From: Tubiluchus corallicola
Lineage: Eukaryota > Priapulida > Priapulimorpha > Priapulimorphida > Tubiluchidae
Reading direction: 5' to 3'
NCBI GenBank assembly: GCA_030141605.1
Contig: JAQGDQ010001792.1
Span: 1 to 25,386 of the forward strand
Length of the DNA stretch: 25,386 bases
The notes beneath the pieces were generated by a model, which did no database searches, was not told the DNA's origin, and saw only the letters and a list, made by a program, of their open reading frames with translations. This document shows, piece by piece, positions 1 to 9,678 of the stretch (position 1 is the first letter of the stretch; the number at the start of each line of letters is the position of its first letter). A program made the translations under genes and the position numbers.

Positions 1-1037
1 GGGCTATGTCCCTATCTTCAGCTTGTTCGTGAGCAAAATCTAAGTTTATATCGCGAAGCGTAGTTCCTGCCCTCGCGATTTTTGCATGTTTGGAGTCCAC
101 GCATGCGCAAAGTCAACCTTGACTAAGCGTCCCCGCAACACTATATATATATATAACCGACGAAACTACAGCTGCGACGAAGGCACCATTTTCAACGACC
201 TGTACATCAAACGAAAGGTCTCCACCCAAGGGTTCGCACCTGGGACTTATATTTCGATTTGGGCCCACCCGGAGGAACAGGGGGGGGCGGAAAAGCTCAA
301 AAACAGTCATTTTTGCCCGTTTTTCGAAAAAATTGCAAGCCTTATACCTCTTTTTTTCTAGAGAACGTGAATCTGCCGGGGGCAATGCTGGTAATCGTAT
401 TGCTGAAACAGCCAATAGAAAAACTCAATTTGTGCAACTGCAGGGGGAGGTTAACAAAAAATAAGCACTCGCAGCAAGAGGACGAAATTGTCTACAAAGT
501 GCTGCTGGTTTCACTAGGAGAGATGTATGCTGGGTGAAACAGGAGGGGTGTATTTCGACGTTCTTTTTCTACCCCCTGTGCTGCACGCTATTTGGAACAT
601 CCATTGTCGTTGAGTTTGAGAAATTTCGCGGCTGTTCCAGGCATTGTCATCACCCGTCATTCTACATTGTTGTGAGAAGCAGCTGTGATGGTCCCCCATC
701 CAGCAGATTACTGCAACTAATTATTTTTCACTTTAAGTATCAATCTTAACGGTATCACGAATTGTTTACATAATGATTGATAATATTGATGTATTGATTT
801 TATGTTCCAATCTTGTGCTGCCATCTTTAGTCAAGAGTAGCATTATTTTTGATGAAGTTACCATTAAATGAAGCCATTTTTCTGTTAAGCTACCTTAAAT
901 ATGTAATTAGGCAGAAGAAGATGAAATTCGTTTCGTTTCAACATCACTTGTATTTTTCAAGCGAAAATACGTTTAGCAACAATTTTTTCCCTGATAATAT
1001 TATGCCCGTGTTTGAACAAATGTGAAAGCTTCGTCGC
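1..1037. other. Unassigned flank upstream of the retrotransposon
   Basis: I see no convincing gene here. Short overlapping open frames lie on both strands between about 86 and 750, but they have no recognisable domain and no convincing splice or start context. The first 400 bases are more GC-rich than the rest of the window, with an (AT)n run near 143-154, a G8 run near 280 and T-runs near 350. It may be relic repeat DNA that I do not recognise. Confidence 0.4.
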
Positions 1038-1814
1038 TGTAATACTGAGGTCACTTCACCCGTACTCGTTTCTGATTGGTCGGCTAGCCTTCGAGGCCTG
1101 GAGATTAGACGTATTGGCCTACGTGGCAGAGAGTAGAATGGCCGTGTTGAGAAATGGTCAGATATAACTATATCATGGTTTCTTTCATACGATGATTGAA
1201 CGAGAAATGGATGGTTTGTTCATTATTATGTTTTTCGTATTTGTTGGTGAACGCTGTTCTTCTTTTGCTGGTGAAACCTCGTCAGTTACACAATTACTGA
1301 GAGACATTTGTTAAATTAGGCATTCATTTCATAGCCTAATTACCTTTACGTTGGATGAAGTTACTGTCACCTTTGACTTCACGTTCGATGGTCTAAATCG
1401 CTTCCGTTCTGCGTGGGAACTCGGAGGAGATGACCTTCTCATTATCCGATCTCAAGAGATCCCATTCTGTGTCCTGCCAGTTTGATGGAAAGCTGTGGAG
1501 ACTTCCTGGAAAAGGCTACCTGCTGCCCACGAAGGAGATTGAGAGAGACGCTAACTTAGCCAACTTCCATTGGAGACCGAATTCTGCTGCATTACTACAA
1601 CGTGCGTGAGGAAGGACCGGTCCTACCCAAGTACTGGAGAAGACCTCGCCTTGGTAAACTACTATTTTGTTAATGTTGTTTGCTGAAAGACTGTTTTTTT
1701 TATATAATGTCCTGTACAATGTTCGCTCTGTAAATTGAAATAATAATCCTGACACTTATCTATAAAAGCAAAAAAATAATTTGCAAACGTGTTTTATTGT
1801 CACAGGATGTTACA
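1038..1814 (+). repeat. Probable 5' LTR of the Gypsy element
   Basis: The right edge is set by the primer-binding site at 1816, immediately preceded by GATGTTACA. The left edge is tentative: TGTAATACTG at 1038 gives short TGTAA/TTACA inverted ends and a 777-base LTR. Inside are an inverted CCAAT box (ATTGGTC, about 1075) and an AT-rich TATA-like stretch near 1160. No 3' LTR remains in the window to confirm the boundaries by alignment. Confidence 0.45.
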
Positions 1815-1815
1815 T

Positions 1816-1827
1816 TGGTGTCAGAAG
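1816..1827 (+). other. Retrotransposon primer-binding site
   Basis: TGGTGTCAGAAG lies directly after the LTR end. It begins with the TGG needed to pair with a tRNA CCA tail, and it matches the complement of a tRNA-Leu 3' end (CTTCTGACACCA). This kind of site is widespread in animal Gypsy elements. A leader of about 620 bases separates it from gag. Confidence 0.7.
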
Positions 1828-2445
1828 TTTTACCGCGTTTAATATTAATAGTATATAATTGATATTGCCTTCCTATTAGCACTTAAATGCAGTGGAACTG
1901 CTACGTTGGTTGTGAAAATGTTATAATTTTCAACCTGTTGCATAAATATTAGTAATTTGCTTAAACTGATTAAGCGACTAGTAAGCTTTTGGTAACTGTG
2001 AAAGATATCACTTTAATTCACTGGAATTTTCCCAAGAATTTATTCAGTACAGGCTGTATAATCTAATCTGCTTCTCTAAACTAGATATAGCCATTTCTAG
2101 GTCAAATTTTACCTTGCTCATACGTTAGCTTTGCTGCTTGCTTATAAAATCAAGTTGTGAGAAAAATGTTTTGTCCGCGGCGGGCAGATAGATGGTTCAA
2201 GGTCGCCAAAACTTGAACGTGGTTTCGCAGCAGTTATAACAGCAGCGAAAACTGTTTAATAAGATTATTTTCCCAAACTTGCTTTTAACATTTCGCATAA
2301 ATTATTTTTGCCCTGCCATAAAGTCGGTTGATAGTAGCTGATGCTGATGCGTTAAGTGAGAGTGAGTGAGAGTGATTAAACAGAGATTTACTCCTTACTT
2401 TGTGTACCTACTTGGCAGTCTGTAGTCATCTTGCAAAGTATAAAA

Positions 2446-4003
2446 ATGTCTGATGTTAGATACGAGCTTTCAGAGTTAATGACTCTTAATAAAGAGCAGT
2501 TGCAGAATATTGTAGCAGAACTACATCTCTTAGTCGACCCTACTTCGAGACGGGCTACTTTAATTACTGCAATTCTTAAGGCCGCGGGTTGCCCTGAAGA
2601 TGGAAAACGTGATGAGGGTGCAGAACTTGACACTTTCGACGCGGGTATGGATCAGCCTTTACTATGCGCGGAAGCCTCTGACCCGAGAGAAGCAGCAAAA
2701 CTTCCTGATTTCTCCGCCGACTCCTCGTCGTAGGAGAACTAAAGAGAGAATGACAGACGTTACTTTAGAGTCTCTTTCTACAGTTAACGAAGCTGCTGCT
2801 CAATCATTTCTGCAAATTCGACGGTTAGAAGCAGAAACTGAAGCAAGAAAGTTACAATTAGAGCATGAGCGCATTATGGCCGAGATGGAGTTACGTAAAC
2901 TTGAATTGACCGCTGTCAGTCCGGTCAGTCAGTCTCCAATGATGTCACAGGTCAGTCCCTTCAATAGTCGTCAAGCGGATTCTACCGTTGATAAATTAAA
3001 GCTCATGAAAATACGTCCCTTTGATGAAACCAAGGATGATATACAAAAGTTTCTTGATTGGTTTCAAGCTTGTGCTGCTGCAAACAGTATTGATAGAGCA
3101 GACTTCGCGGCGTGTATTGGCCCATCTTTGTCTGGCAGAGCAGCAGACGCGTTTCAGCAGATTCCCGAGTCTGAGATGCGGAACTACACGTACGTTCGCA
3201 AAGCTTTGCTTGGCGCATATATTCTAAGCAATGACGTTTACCTGGAGAGATTCCGCGGTACAATAAAGCTTAAGAATGAAAGTTATCGCCAGCTTTTCAG
3301 ACGCTTGGATAATAGTTGGCGCGATTATCTTGAAGCCATACAAGCTGAGACTTTTGAGGCTGTTAATGAAGCAGTAGTAATTGAACAGGCGCTTAGTTTG
3401 ATGCCACACGATTTGGCCACTTGGTCAAAGACGGAAAGCATCAGGACAATTGAGAAGATGGCCCAACGGGCAGATCAATTTGTCGCAGCGAGACAAATCA
3501 CTTCCCTTCCTGGGAAAAACGTTTATTCATTTAAAAAGACTGATAAACCCAATGTTGCCACGTCGCAAGGTGGAGGCGCGAGCAATACAAATATGAGCCA
3601 GAATCTTGCAACCAAAATGCATTGTTACGCATGTGGAAAGCCTGGTCATTGGCGCAGCGAATGTCGATCGCGTTTGGGAACTGAACACGTCATGCGACCT
3701 GCTAATGCTGCTGTATTTGGTAAACCTGGCAAACAATTGTTTAGCACACCGGAAATAAAGATGCCAAATAATGATGATGATTGGCATCATGTACCTGGCC
3801 GAAAACAACCCGTTGGTTTTACAGCAAAAATTAACGGTTACGTGGTAAAAGGTCAAAGAGACACTGGAGCTGGTGTAAGCATGTTACATGCTAAATTCGT
3901 TCGCGCTAATCAGTATTTAAATGAAGTCCGACACAAGTTCGTATGCGCGTGCGGTGATATGAGGCAAAGTAAATTAGAAGAATACAGAAGAAGAGGCATA
4001 TAA
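2446..4003 (+). pseudogene. gag and start of protease, frameshifted
   Basis: The likely gag start is the ATG at 2446 (MSDVRYELSELM). That frame runs to a stop at 2733, while the rest of gag continues in another frame, open from 2600 to 4003, so a one-base-type shift lies near 2725-2735. Visible parts are a charged coiled coil (about 2793-2920, rich in Leu, Glu, Arg and Lys), a capsid-like helical region (about 3000-3480), a CX2CX4HX4C zinc knuckle (CYACGKPGHWRSEC, 3623-3664) that would bind RNA, and the aspartic protease signature DTGA (3860-3871). The protease continues only about 20 recognisable residues before an unrelated or frame-shifted tail ends at 4003, so its C-terminal half is missing or scrambled. 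Confidence 0.82.
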
Positions 4004-4014
4004 ATTAGGCAAAG

Positions 4015-5352
4015 GGTACATTTTGCGCGGAGGTGCGTTATTCTATTTATCTAAAGGAACAGCACCAAGCATCTAGGGAGTACTACCAAAATGTCGTCGC
4101 AAGGAAGTTTTACAACTGGTACACGGAAGTAAATTAGCCGGACACTTGGGTATAAACAAGACAACTCACAGAATTCTTCAAGAATATATATGGCCTCGTC
4201 TTAAACGTTCCGTAAGGGAATATTGCCGTTCCTGTCTGACGTGCCAGAAAACAGCGCGTTCACGCCGAGCAGCAGAGCCCCTTTGAAACCGTTACCTATT
4301 GTAGACACAGCATAGGGATGGACTTTATTGGGCCGCTTGATCGTACATCTTCTGGTAATCGTTGGGTTTTAGTAATAGTGGACCATGCAACACGTTATCC
4401 AGACGCATATCCGCTAGTAGATATACAGACTGTCACCGTGTTAAATGCACTGCTGAAATTCTGTTGTAAATACGGCATCCCTCGCCAAATATTAACGGAC
4501 TGTGGCACCCAGTTCACTTCAAACTTGAAGAAAGAGCTGGAGGATCAGCTCGGTGTCAAGGGCATTTTCACTAGTCCATACTCACCTTCAACGAATGGAC
4601 TCGTCGAAAAATATAATGACACGCTGAAGAAGTCTATTTTACGCCTAACACAAGATTACTCGTCTCTTCCCTGGGATCTCGCAATTGATTATGTGCGTTT
4701 CTCATATCGTGAAGTTCCACAGGATTCCACAGGGTACAGCCCAAATGAACTTGTCTTTGGCTACCCAGTACGTGGTCCGTTGACCATGCTTAAAGAGCGA
4801 TGGGGTTGTTCCAAACCGCCAAGCCTTGAAGATGTCGATGAGTACGTTGCACGAGTTATTAATGCATTAGAGACATCGACAGAAGACGCTCATAAATCGC
4901 TTCAGGAAGCCAAGTTATCCCAGAAACGCTGGTATGATCGCGTGACAAAAGAAAGAAGTTTCGAGGTTGGCGATAAAGTGATGGTTCAGAGGATGAGGAA
5001 AGACAAAAAGATGCAACCAGGATGGAGAGGCCCATATCAAATAACAGACAAAGTATCCGATTGGACTTATAAAGTTTGTTTTGACAAGAAGGGTAGACGG
5101 AAGGACACTAGAATTGTTAATATCAATAAGCTTAAGCAATATGTGGACAGAGAGGAGTCCCTGATCCTTTTAGCAATGAACTTGGACAATGATGGAACAA
5201 ACTTGAGTGAAGTTCTAGCATATGGCGTTGATGAAGATGTTGAGGAAGATGACATGTATGATTTGGCAATAACAAACCTAGGCAAAGGAATAGTGGAACC
5301 TGGAGGTCTTCCAGATTATGCTTTTTTACCAACGGCCATTGCCACTCAGTAG
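4015..5352 (+). pseudogene. Integrase region (zinc-binding, DDE core, GPY/F), broken
   Basis: The zinc-binding domain is readable at about 4122-4245 (two His in a HX6H pattern, then a CX2CX2C cluster) but is separated from the core by frameshifts and stops near 4285 and 4310. The longest intact frame, 4318-5352 (344 codons), starts at the first catalytic Asp (MDFIGPL). The second Asp is in ILTDCGTQF (residue 61) and the Glu in GLVEKYN (residue 97), giving the expected D,D-35-E spacing. Downstream, the WRGPYQI segment (about residues 238-244) is the GPY/F C-terminal module of Gypsy-type integrases. An acidic linker follows, ending at TAG 5350-5352, probably caused by an indel in the T-run at 5323-5328, because the reverse-transcriptase frame is already open there. 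Confidence 0.9.
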
Positions 5353-5960
5353 TTCGCCACCACATTCACCTAAAGGATGCCACACCAGTCAAGCTACATC
5401 CCTATCGACTGCCTCAATCCCGCAAAGAGATAGTTTGGCGCGAACTTCAAGAGATGCTAAATTTAACGGTAATACGACGATCAGAGTCCGAGTATGCCTC
5501 GCCTCTACACTTCGTGCCAAAACCGCATGGTGAATGGCGACCAACGATTGACTACCGACAGTTAAATGCTCGTACAATTTTCAACCCATATCCAATGCCT
5601 CGCCCGGACGATATAATCGATGATCTTCACAACATCGCTTGGATATCGACACTTGATTTGTCCAAGGCATACTGGCAAATCGAACTGGCCCCTGAATCAC
5701 AACCCATATCAGCTTTTGTAACTGATTTTGGTAAGTTCGAGTTCATCGTCATGCCTTTCGGCTTACAGAATGCTGCCAGTACTGCACAGTCACTTATGGA
5801 CCGCGTTTTAGAAAACGTAAGAGATTCTTCACGAGGTTACATCGATGATGTGTTAATCAAGTCGCGAGATTGGTCACATCACTTGGAACATGTAGATGGC
5901 ACGCTTACTTGCAGCAGCAAACAAAACTATGTAGAATGTCCGCGCATTATTGATCATAGG
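5335..5960 (+). pseudogene. Reverse transcriptase, N-terminal part only
   Basis: The frame is open across the integrase stop. It shows the fingers and palm of a Gypsy-type reverse transcriptase: WRPTIDYRQLNA, LDLSKAYWQI (first catalytic Asp), FEFIVMPFGLQNA, and YIDDVLI with the paired catalytic aspartates at about 5842-5862. The alignment to known elements fades at about 5920-5940, after HLEHVDGTLTC, and the frame ends at TAG 5960-5962. Thumb, connection and RNase H are absent. Its position downstream of integrase, on the same strand and nearly contiguous, is direct evidence for the inverted pol order. Confidence 0.9.
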
Positions 5961-5962
5961 TA

Positions 5963-6120
5963 GACAGACCAAGAGTCTTTATTATAGCACACACTGTTTC
6001 TAGTTTGTGCAAAATGTTTTGAATGGTTTCACTGTGATGCTGTGCTGTTGGCATTGATGTTGTAGGTGTTATCATAGTTGTCGTCATCTTCGCCAACATC
6101 AACATCATGATCACCATGTG
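5963..6120. other. Junction between truncated retrotransposon and low-complexity DNA
   Basis: No gene is visible. The sequence shifts from retroelement homology to a GT/GATG-rich stretch that becomes an obvious repeat after 6120. The truncation point of the retrotransposon therefore coincides with the edge of simple-sequence DNA, consistent with recombination or replication slippage at this edge. Confidence 0.4.
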
Positions 6121-6375
6121 ATGTTGTGGATTTGATGTGGTGGGTGTGATGTGGTAGGTGTTGTGAGTGTGCAGTGGGTGTAGTGCTGTGAGTGGAGTGG
6201 TGGGATGGTAGAGTGTGCGGGGTGTGGTGTGATGGTATGGTGTAAGTGGCGTGTTGTGGGTGGTGTTGGTGTAATATGTTGGGTGCGGTGTGGTGTGTTG
6301 CAGGTGGCATGATGTGGTGTAGTGTGCTGGGTGTGCTGTGAGGGTGTGATGTGTAGGTGTGGGTTGTTGTGTGCA
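6120..6375. repeat. GT-rich degenerate minisatellite (TGTGGTG-like units)
   Basis: About 250 bases consist of irregular TGTGG, TGGTG, TGTAG and TGTGATG units with almost no C on the plus strand. The strong strand bias and lack of fixed period suggest an old, decayed minisatellite. The minus-strand open frame across it (His/Thr/Pro/Ser only) is a composition artefact. Confidence 0.75.
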
Positions 6376-6402
6376 AAATTATTTTTGCGGGGTTTGGCTA
6401 GT

Positions 6403-6458
6403 AATGATGATGATGATGATGACGATGACGATGACGATGACGATATATAATAGTAGTA

Positions 6459-6506
<48 letters not shown>
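6403..6506. repeat. Compound trinucleotide microsatellite
   Basis: A run of (ATG/GAT)n passes into (GACGAT)n, then (TAG)n, then a long (TAA)n ending near 6504 followed by ATGATAATGATG. Arrays of this sort vary in length between individuals. Confidence 0.9.
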
Positions 6507-6511
<5 letters not shown>

Positions 6512-6758
6512 GAAAACCGTGTGTAAATCAGATTTTACTCATTTTGCCTGTGAACTAATCGCCCCCGACACAGCTAAATGACAGAACACTCGGCCACACA
6601 GGCATTTTACTGCATTTTGTGGCTACTAGAATCTATTCCTTGAAACAAGTTCACCAGTGTAAAACTTTTCACCTCAAACTTGTGACTCATAATTTTACAC
6701 AAGTTTATTAATCACACCACCCACACCACACTATGCCCACTACACCACCCATTTACAG

Positions 6759-7477
6759 CACTGCACATCATCTACAACACACCACCTGAAACCACAACAT
6801 GTGATGGCAACGAAATGGATCTCGGTCGCTACCAAATGACTGAAATTTCAAAATCATTGCCTACCGTTGCTAATATCACGCTGAAGATCCTTTTCTACGG
6901 AGATACACAATTGCCAAAGGAGTTTCTGAATGGAAAACAAGTCGAAACATTGTTGATAATGAATAGTAATATAAATTTTCTCAGGCAAAATAACATACAT
7001 GGTTCGATTGTAAACTTTCGAATGGAAACCATGAAACAGTTACAATTGATCCATCAAAGTGCATTTCACAGGATTCAGAATTTGCAGACAATGGCTTTTA
7101 TTGACTGTGTTGCATTGAGTGTAGCCAATTTGGATCTCTCAAATAACCCTTCAATTCATTCCATCAGTTTTACTGGGACAAAAATAAGCACCATGACGAT
7201 GCCTGAGATGCACCCAAGTGTCAATCCTGGCACAGTGGAGTTTAAGTTATTAGAAAGTCAACTAACTTGTGACTGCAAAGTTGTTTGGACAAAGGAAGTG
7301 AATTGGAGCAAATCATTGGTTGACTGCATGGAACCTCAAATATCTAATGAACAGCTAAAGCTTTCAGATTTCAACTCTGACAGAACGCGTGCCCGACATG
7401 TCTCTGTCAAAAGTACTAGTACAACAACGATCAGTAACATGGGAAGTTTATTTCTCGTTCTCCTGCACTTCATATAA
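6759..7477 (+). CDS. Leucine-rich-repeat protein with GPI-like tail, probable terminal exon
   Basis: An open frame from 6686 ends at TAA 7475-7477. The first in-frame ATG of good length is 6815 (220 residues), but TGTGATGGC just upstream, encoding a Cys, and a possible acceptor (CCCATTTACAG, ending 6758) suggest this is a last exon. Counted from 6815, residues 30-130 show irregular leucine-rich repeats (e.g. VANLDLSNNPSIHSISF). LTCDCKVVW (Cys 142 and 144) with Cys 171 looks like a leucine-rich-repeat C-terminal cap. The final GSLFLVLLHFI after a Ser/Thr-rich, Asn-containing spacer resembles a GPI-attachment signal. An N-glycosylation sequon (NIT) is at residue 20. AATAAA follows at 7714-7719. 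The general style recalls secreted arthropod leucine-rich-repeat proteins. Function is unknown, and it could be a fragment of a gene whose 5' exons were displaced by the upstream retrotransposon. Confidence 0.6.
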
Positions 7478-7713
7478 AAACATGTTCCTGGAGCATAATT
7501 ATCACGAACATTTGTAGCAGCAATTCGAGATTGTAGAAATTATATTTTAAAAACTGACTACAATAATTGTACGAAAACTGACTGGTAAAATGACTACAAT
7601 AATTATCCTTTACTTTAGTCCTGACCCTAAGCACAGATTTCACTAAGTTTTGCAATTATTTCCTCTGCCACTTTTACCTGCACCATTTTACCTGCATTTA
7701 TTACTGATATGAA

Positions 7714-7719
7714 AATAAA
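7714..7719 (+). terminator. Candidate poly(A) signal for the leucine-rich-repeat gene
   Basis: AATAAA lies about 237 bases after the stop at 7477. This is a reasonable 3' UTR length. No alternative canonical signal is closer. Confidence 0.4.
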
Positions 7720-8475
7720 ATTGTGAAATCCCTTTCTCAACTGGGATTTGAACTCGCTACCTACTTTTGTAAACCTTTAAATTTTGACTGCAATTGTTTT
7801 TCAGAAGTCTTGCTAGTTATTTTTAATAATTATTGTTAAAAGTACTTTCTGTGCAAGTGCTTGGTATGCGAGTTTTGTTTATCATTTGTGAAGTAAATAA
7901 ATATAGAAAACACATGCTTTAAGAATGAATTCTAAGTTAGAAACAATGTTATTATTAATTTTACTATTACAAAAACAATGCCTTTAAATGCCATTATTAG
8001 AAAACAATGCTTGTAATTTGGAATAACTTCTGAGAATAACACGTGCAACAATAATTTTTGGATAATTTCGATCCTAAGGCATCTTTTTCAAAGCTTGTAC
8101 ATGTGGAAAAATTTTATGAAGTAAGTATTCTAAATATTTAAATGCGAAATTTATTTAGTGAAAATAGAATTTTTTTGCTGTAAAATGACCTACAATTATT
8201 CTTATTTTTCGTCGAGCGAAAACGGAGATTTGATATTGTTAGTTTAGCAGTAGGACTCTGTTTCATCTCACTGACAGTGGCGTAGCGAGGGATTTTACTT
8301 CATTATGCGATAGCCAAATTAGCCGCCCCTCCTTAAACGCAACACACCTTTGACATCTACAAATACACGTGCAAGCATGAAAGATGTTTATTCACATAAA
8401 GACTAAGATACTTGTTTAGAAATATGGAAATCACTCAGCGATTACATGTTTAACTTTCGGCCTTTTAATTGCTCA

Positions 8476-8568
8476 GAGTGGCGTAGCAAGTGCTCGTGGC
8501 GCCCAACAGTGGCGTAGCAAGTGCTCGTGGCGCCCAACAGTGGCGCAGCAAGTGCTCGTGGCGCCCGA
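8476..8568. repeat. 31-bp tandem repeat, three copies
   Basis: Three near-identical units start at 8476, 8507 and 8538, each reading (C)AGTGGCGTAGCAAGTGC followed by TCGTGGCGCCCAA. A related single motif, CAGTGGCGTAGCGAGGG, occurs at 8275. CAGTGGCG-type starts resemble hAT transposon ends, but no matching inverted end is visible, so only the tandem repeat itself is firm. Confidence 0.85.
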
Positions 8569-9678
8569 GGGCCACGAAAAGAATTGTTGGTGGCCCATAC
8601 TTTTAAATTTAAAGAATTACTTTAAGTTTGATTTGTGGTAGTGCAGCAGAATAGCTCTTTTTCATGCATTAGTTTGATTGGCGCAACACGCCAGCCGTTA
8701 AATATTTAGCTTCAGCATCAAAACGTAAGAAACACTGCAGTTTTCATAATAATTTTTCACAAACGCCACTGTTTCTTCCAAAATTATCGATTTGCTAAGC
8801 CATACGACACCCTGCACAGGCCGTTAAGTAACAACATTCGTGTTTTTTCCAGACTGTATGTAGTAACTATTTAAGTCAACTTAGGATGATCTCTGACTAG
8901 GCAATTTTGCGTTGTAGTTTGAAAACTTTTGTTAATTGTTTTGCTAAAGTTGGATCTGTAATTCATACTTAACAGTCATTGAATCCTAGAAGAATTATGC
9001 GCCTTTTTACCCTTGTGCCTGGGGACGAATGCCCCAATCTTGCTGTGCCTCTGATTAGAAAGAATCGCTAAGTTGCTATCAGTGAATCTATGATTGGGTT
9101 CCCCGTGTCCCACTGTGTTTGAATAGACGTCATAATCGCTTTTTAATATTAATTTTGTTGAAATTTCTATTAGTTGACGTTGTTTGTGCTAAAACCTGGC
9201 GGCCATTTTGTCTTTTTTGCGTTTTTAAACCCTTTCCGCTAAACTCTTCGCGCTGCCAACAGCCTTTTCGGAATCAGTATAGTCAAATTGTTAAGACTGA
9301 CAATGTTGCTCCTTTTAAGAAAAACGTCCCAGAACTTTATAGAAGCAGATTTTCAGGATTTTGGTCTATCCAGGGTCTATCCGGGATTCAGGTTGTAAAG
9401 TTAGGGGAGAAGAACATAAAAATGGCGCCGCAACATGCACCTAACAATTTTAACGCATTGATTATAAATTTTAATTCTGTGATGAAAATTAAAACACGAG
9501 GAAGATACATAATTTTTATTTTCTATTTAAAATTGAAACACAACAATATTTTTTCTCCATGGTATTTTTTATCAGAAAAGAAATCCATGATAGTATGATT
9601 GTTTTTCTAAAATTTAATAATCTTACAACCTCATAATAAAGCATAAAGACAGTGAACTTATATATTGCCTTCGTAATA

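Larger units (their letters stand above)
1038..5960 (+). mobile_element. Decayed Ty3/Gypsy LTR retrotransposon, Gmr1-like domain order, 3'-truncated
   Basis: In order, on one strand, are a probable 5' LTR, a primer-binding site (1816-1827), gag with a coiled coil and a CCHC knuckle, an aspartic protease start, a zinc-binding plus DDE integrase with a GPY/F module, and a reverse transcriptase ending just after its YIDD motif. Standard Gypsy elements place reverse transcriptase and RNase H before integrase. The reverse order is the mark of Gmr1-like elements, first described from deuterostomes. Reverse-transcriptase thumb, RNase H, polypurine tract and 3' LTR are absent, since homology stops near 5940 and low-complexity DNA follows. 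Frameshifts and stops near 2730, 3920-4005, 4050, 4285, 4310 and 5325 mean no functional polyprotein can be made. The 5' boundary is inferred from a TGTAA start matching the TTACA end. Confidence 0.85.

Noticed and set aside
86-537. Overlapping open frames on both strands near the left edge
   Set aside because: They overlap each other, use arbitrary starts, are under 101 residues and show no domain, so they are most likely chance frames in GC-richer DNA.
2388-2633. Minus-strand open frame opposite gag
   Set aside because: It is a shadow of the gag coding strand, with no independent features.
6029-6376. Minus-strand His/Thr/Pro-rich open frame
   Set aside because: It is a direct translation of the GT-rich minisatellite; composition alone keeps it open.
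8497-8537. TGGCGCCCAACAGTGG resembling a tRNA-Lys retroviral primer-binding site
   Set aside because: It recurs as part of a 31-base tandem repeat, and no LTR, gag or pol surrounds it, so the match is coincidental.
9119-9598. 159-codon open frame with a hydrophobic N-terminus
   Set aside because: It begins at TTG, has no domain, is AT-rich at the end, lies in repeat-derived flank and has no intact counterpart upstream of gene B.
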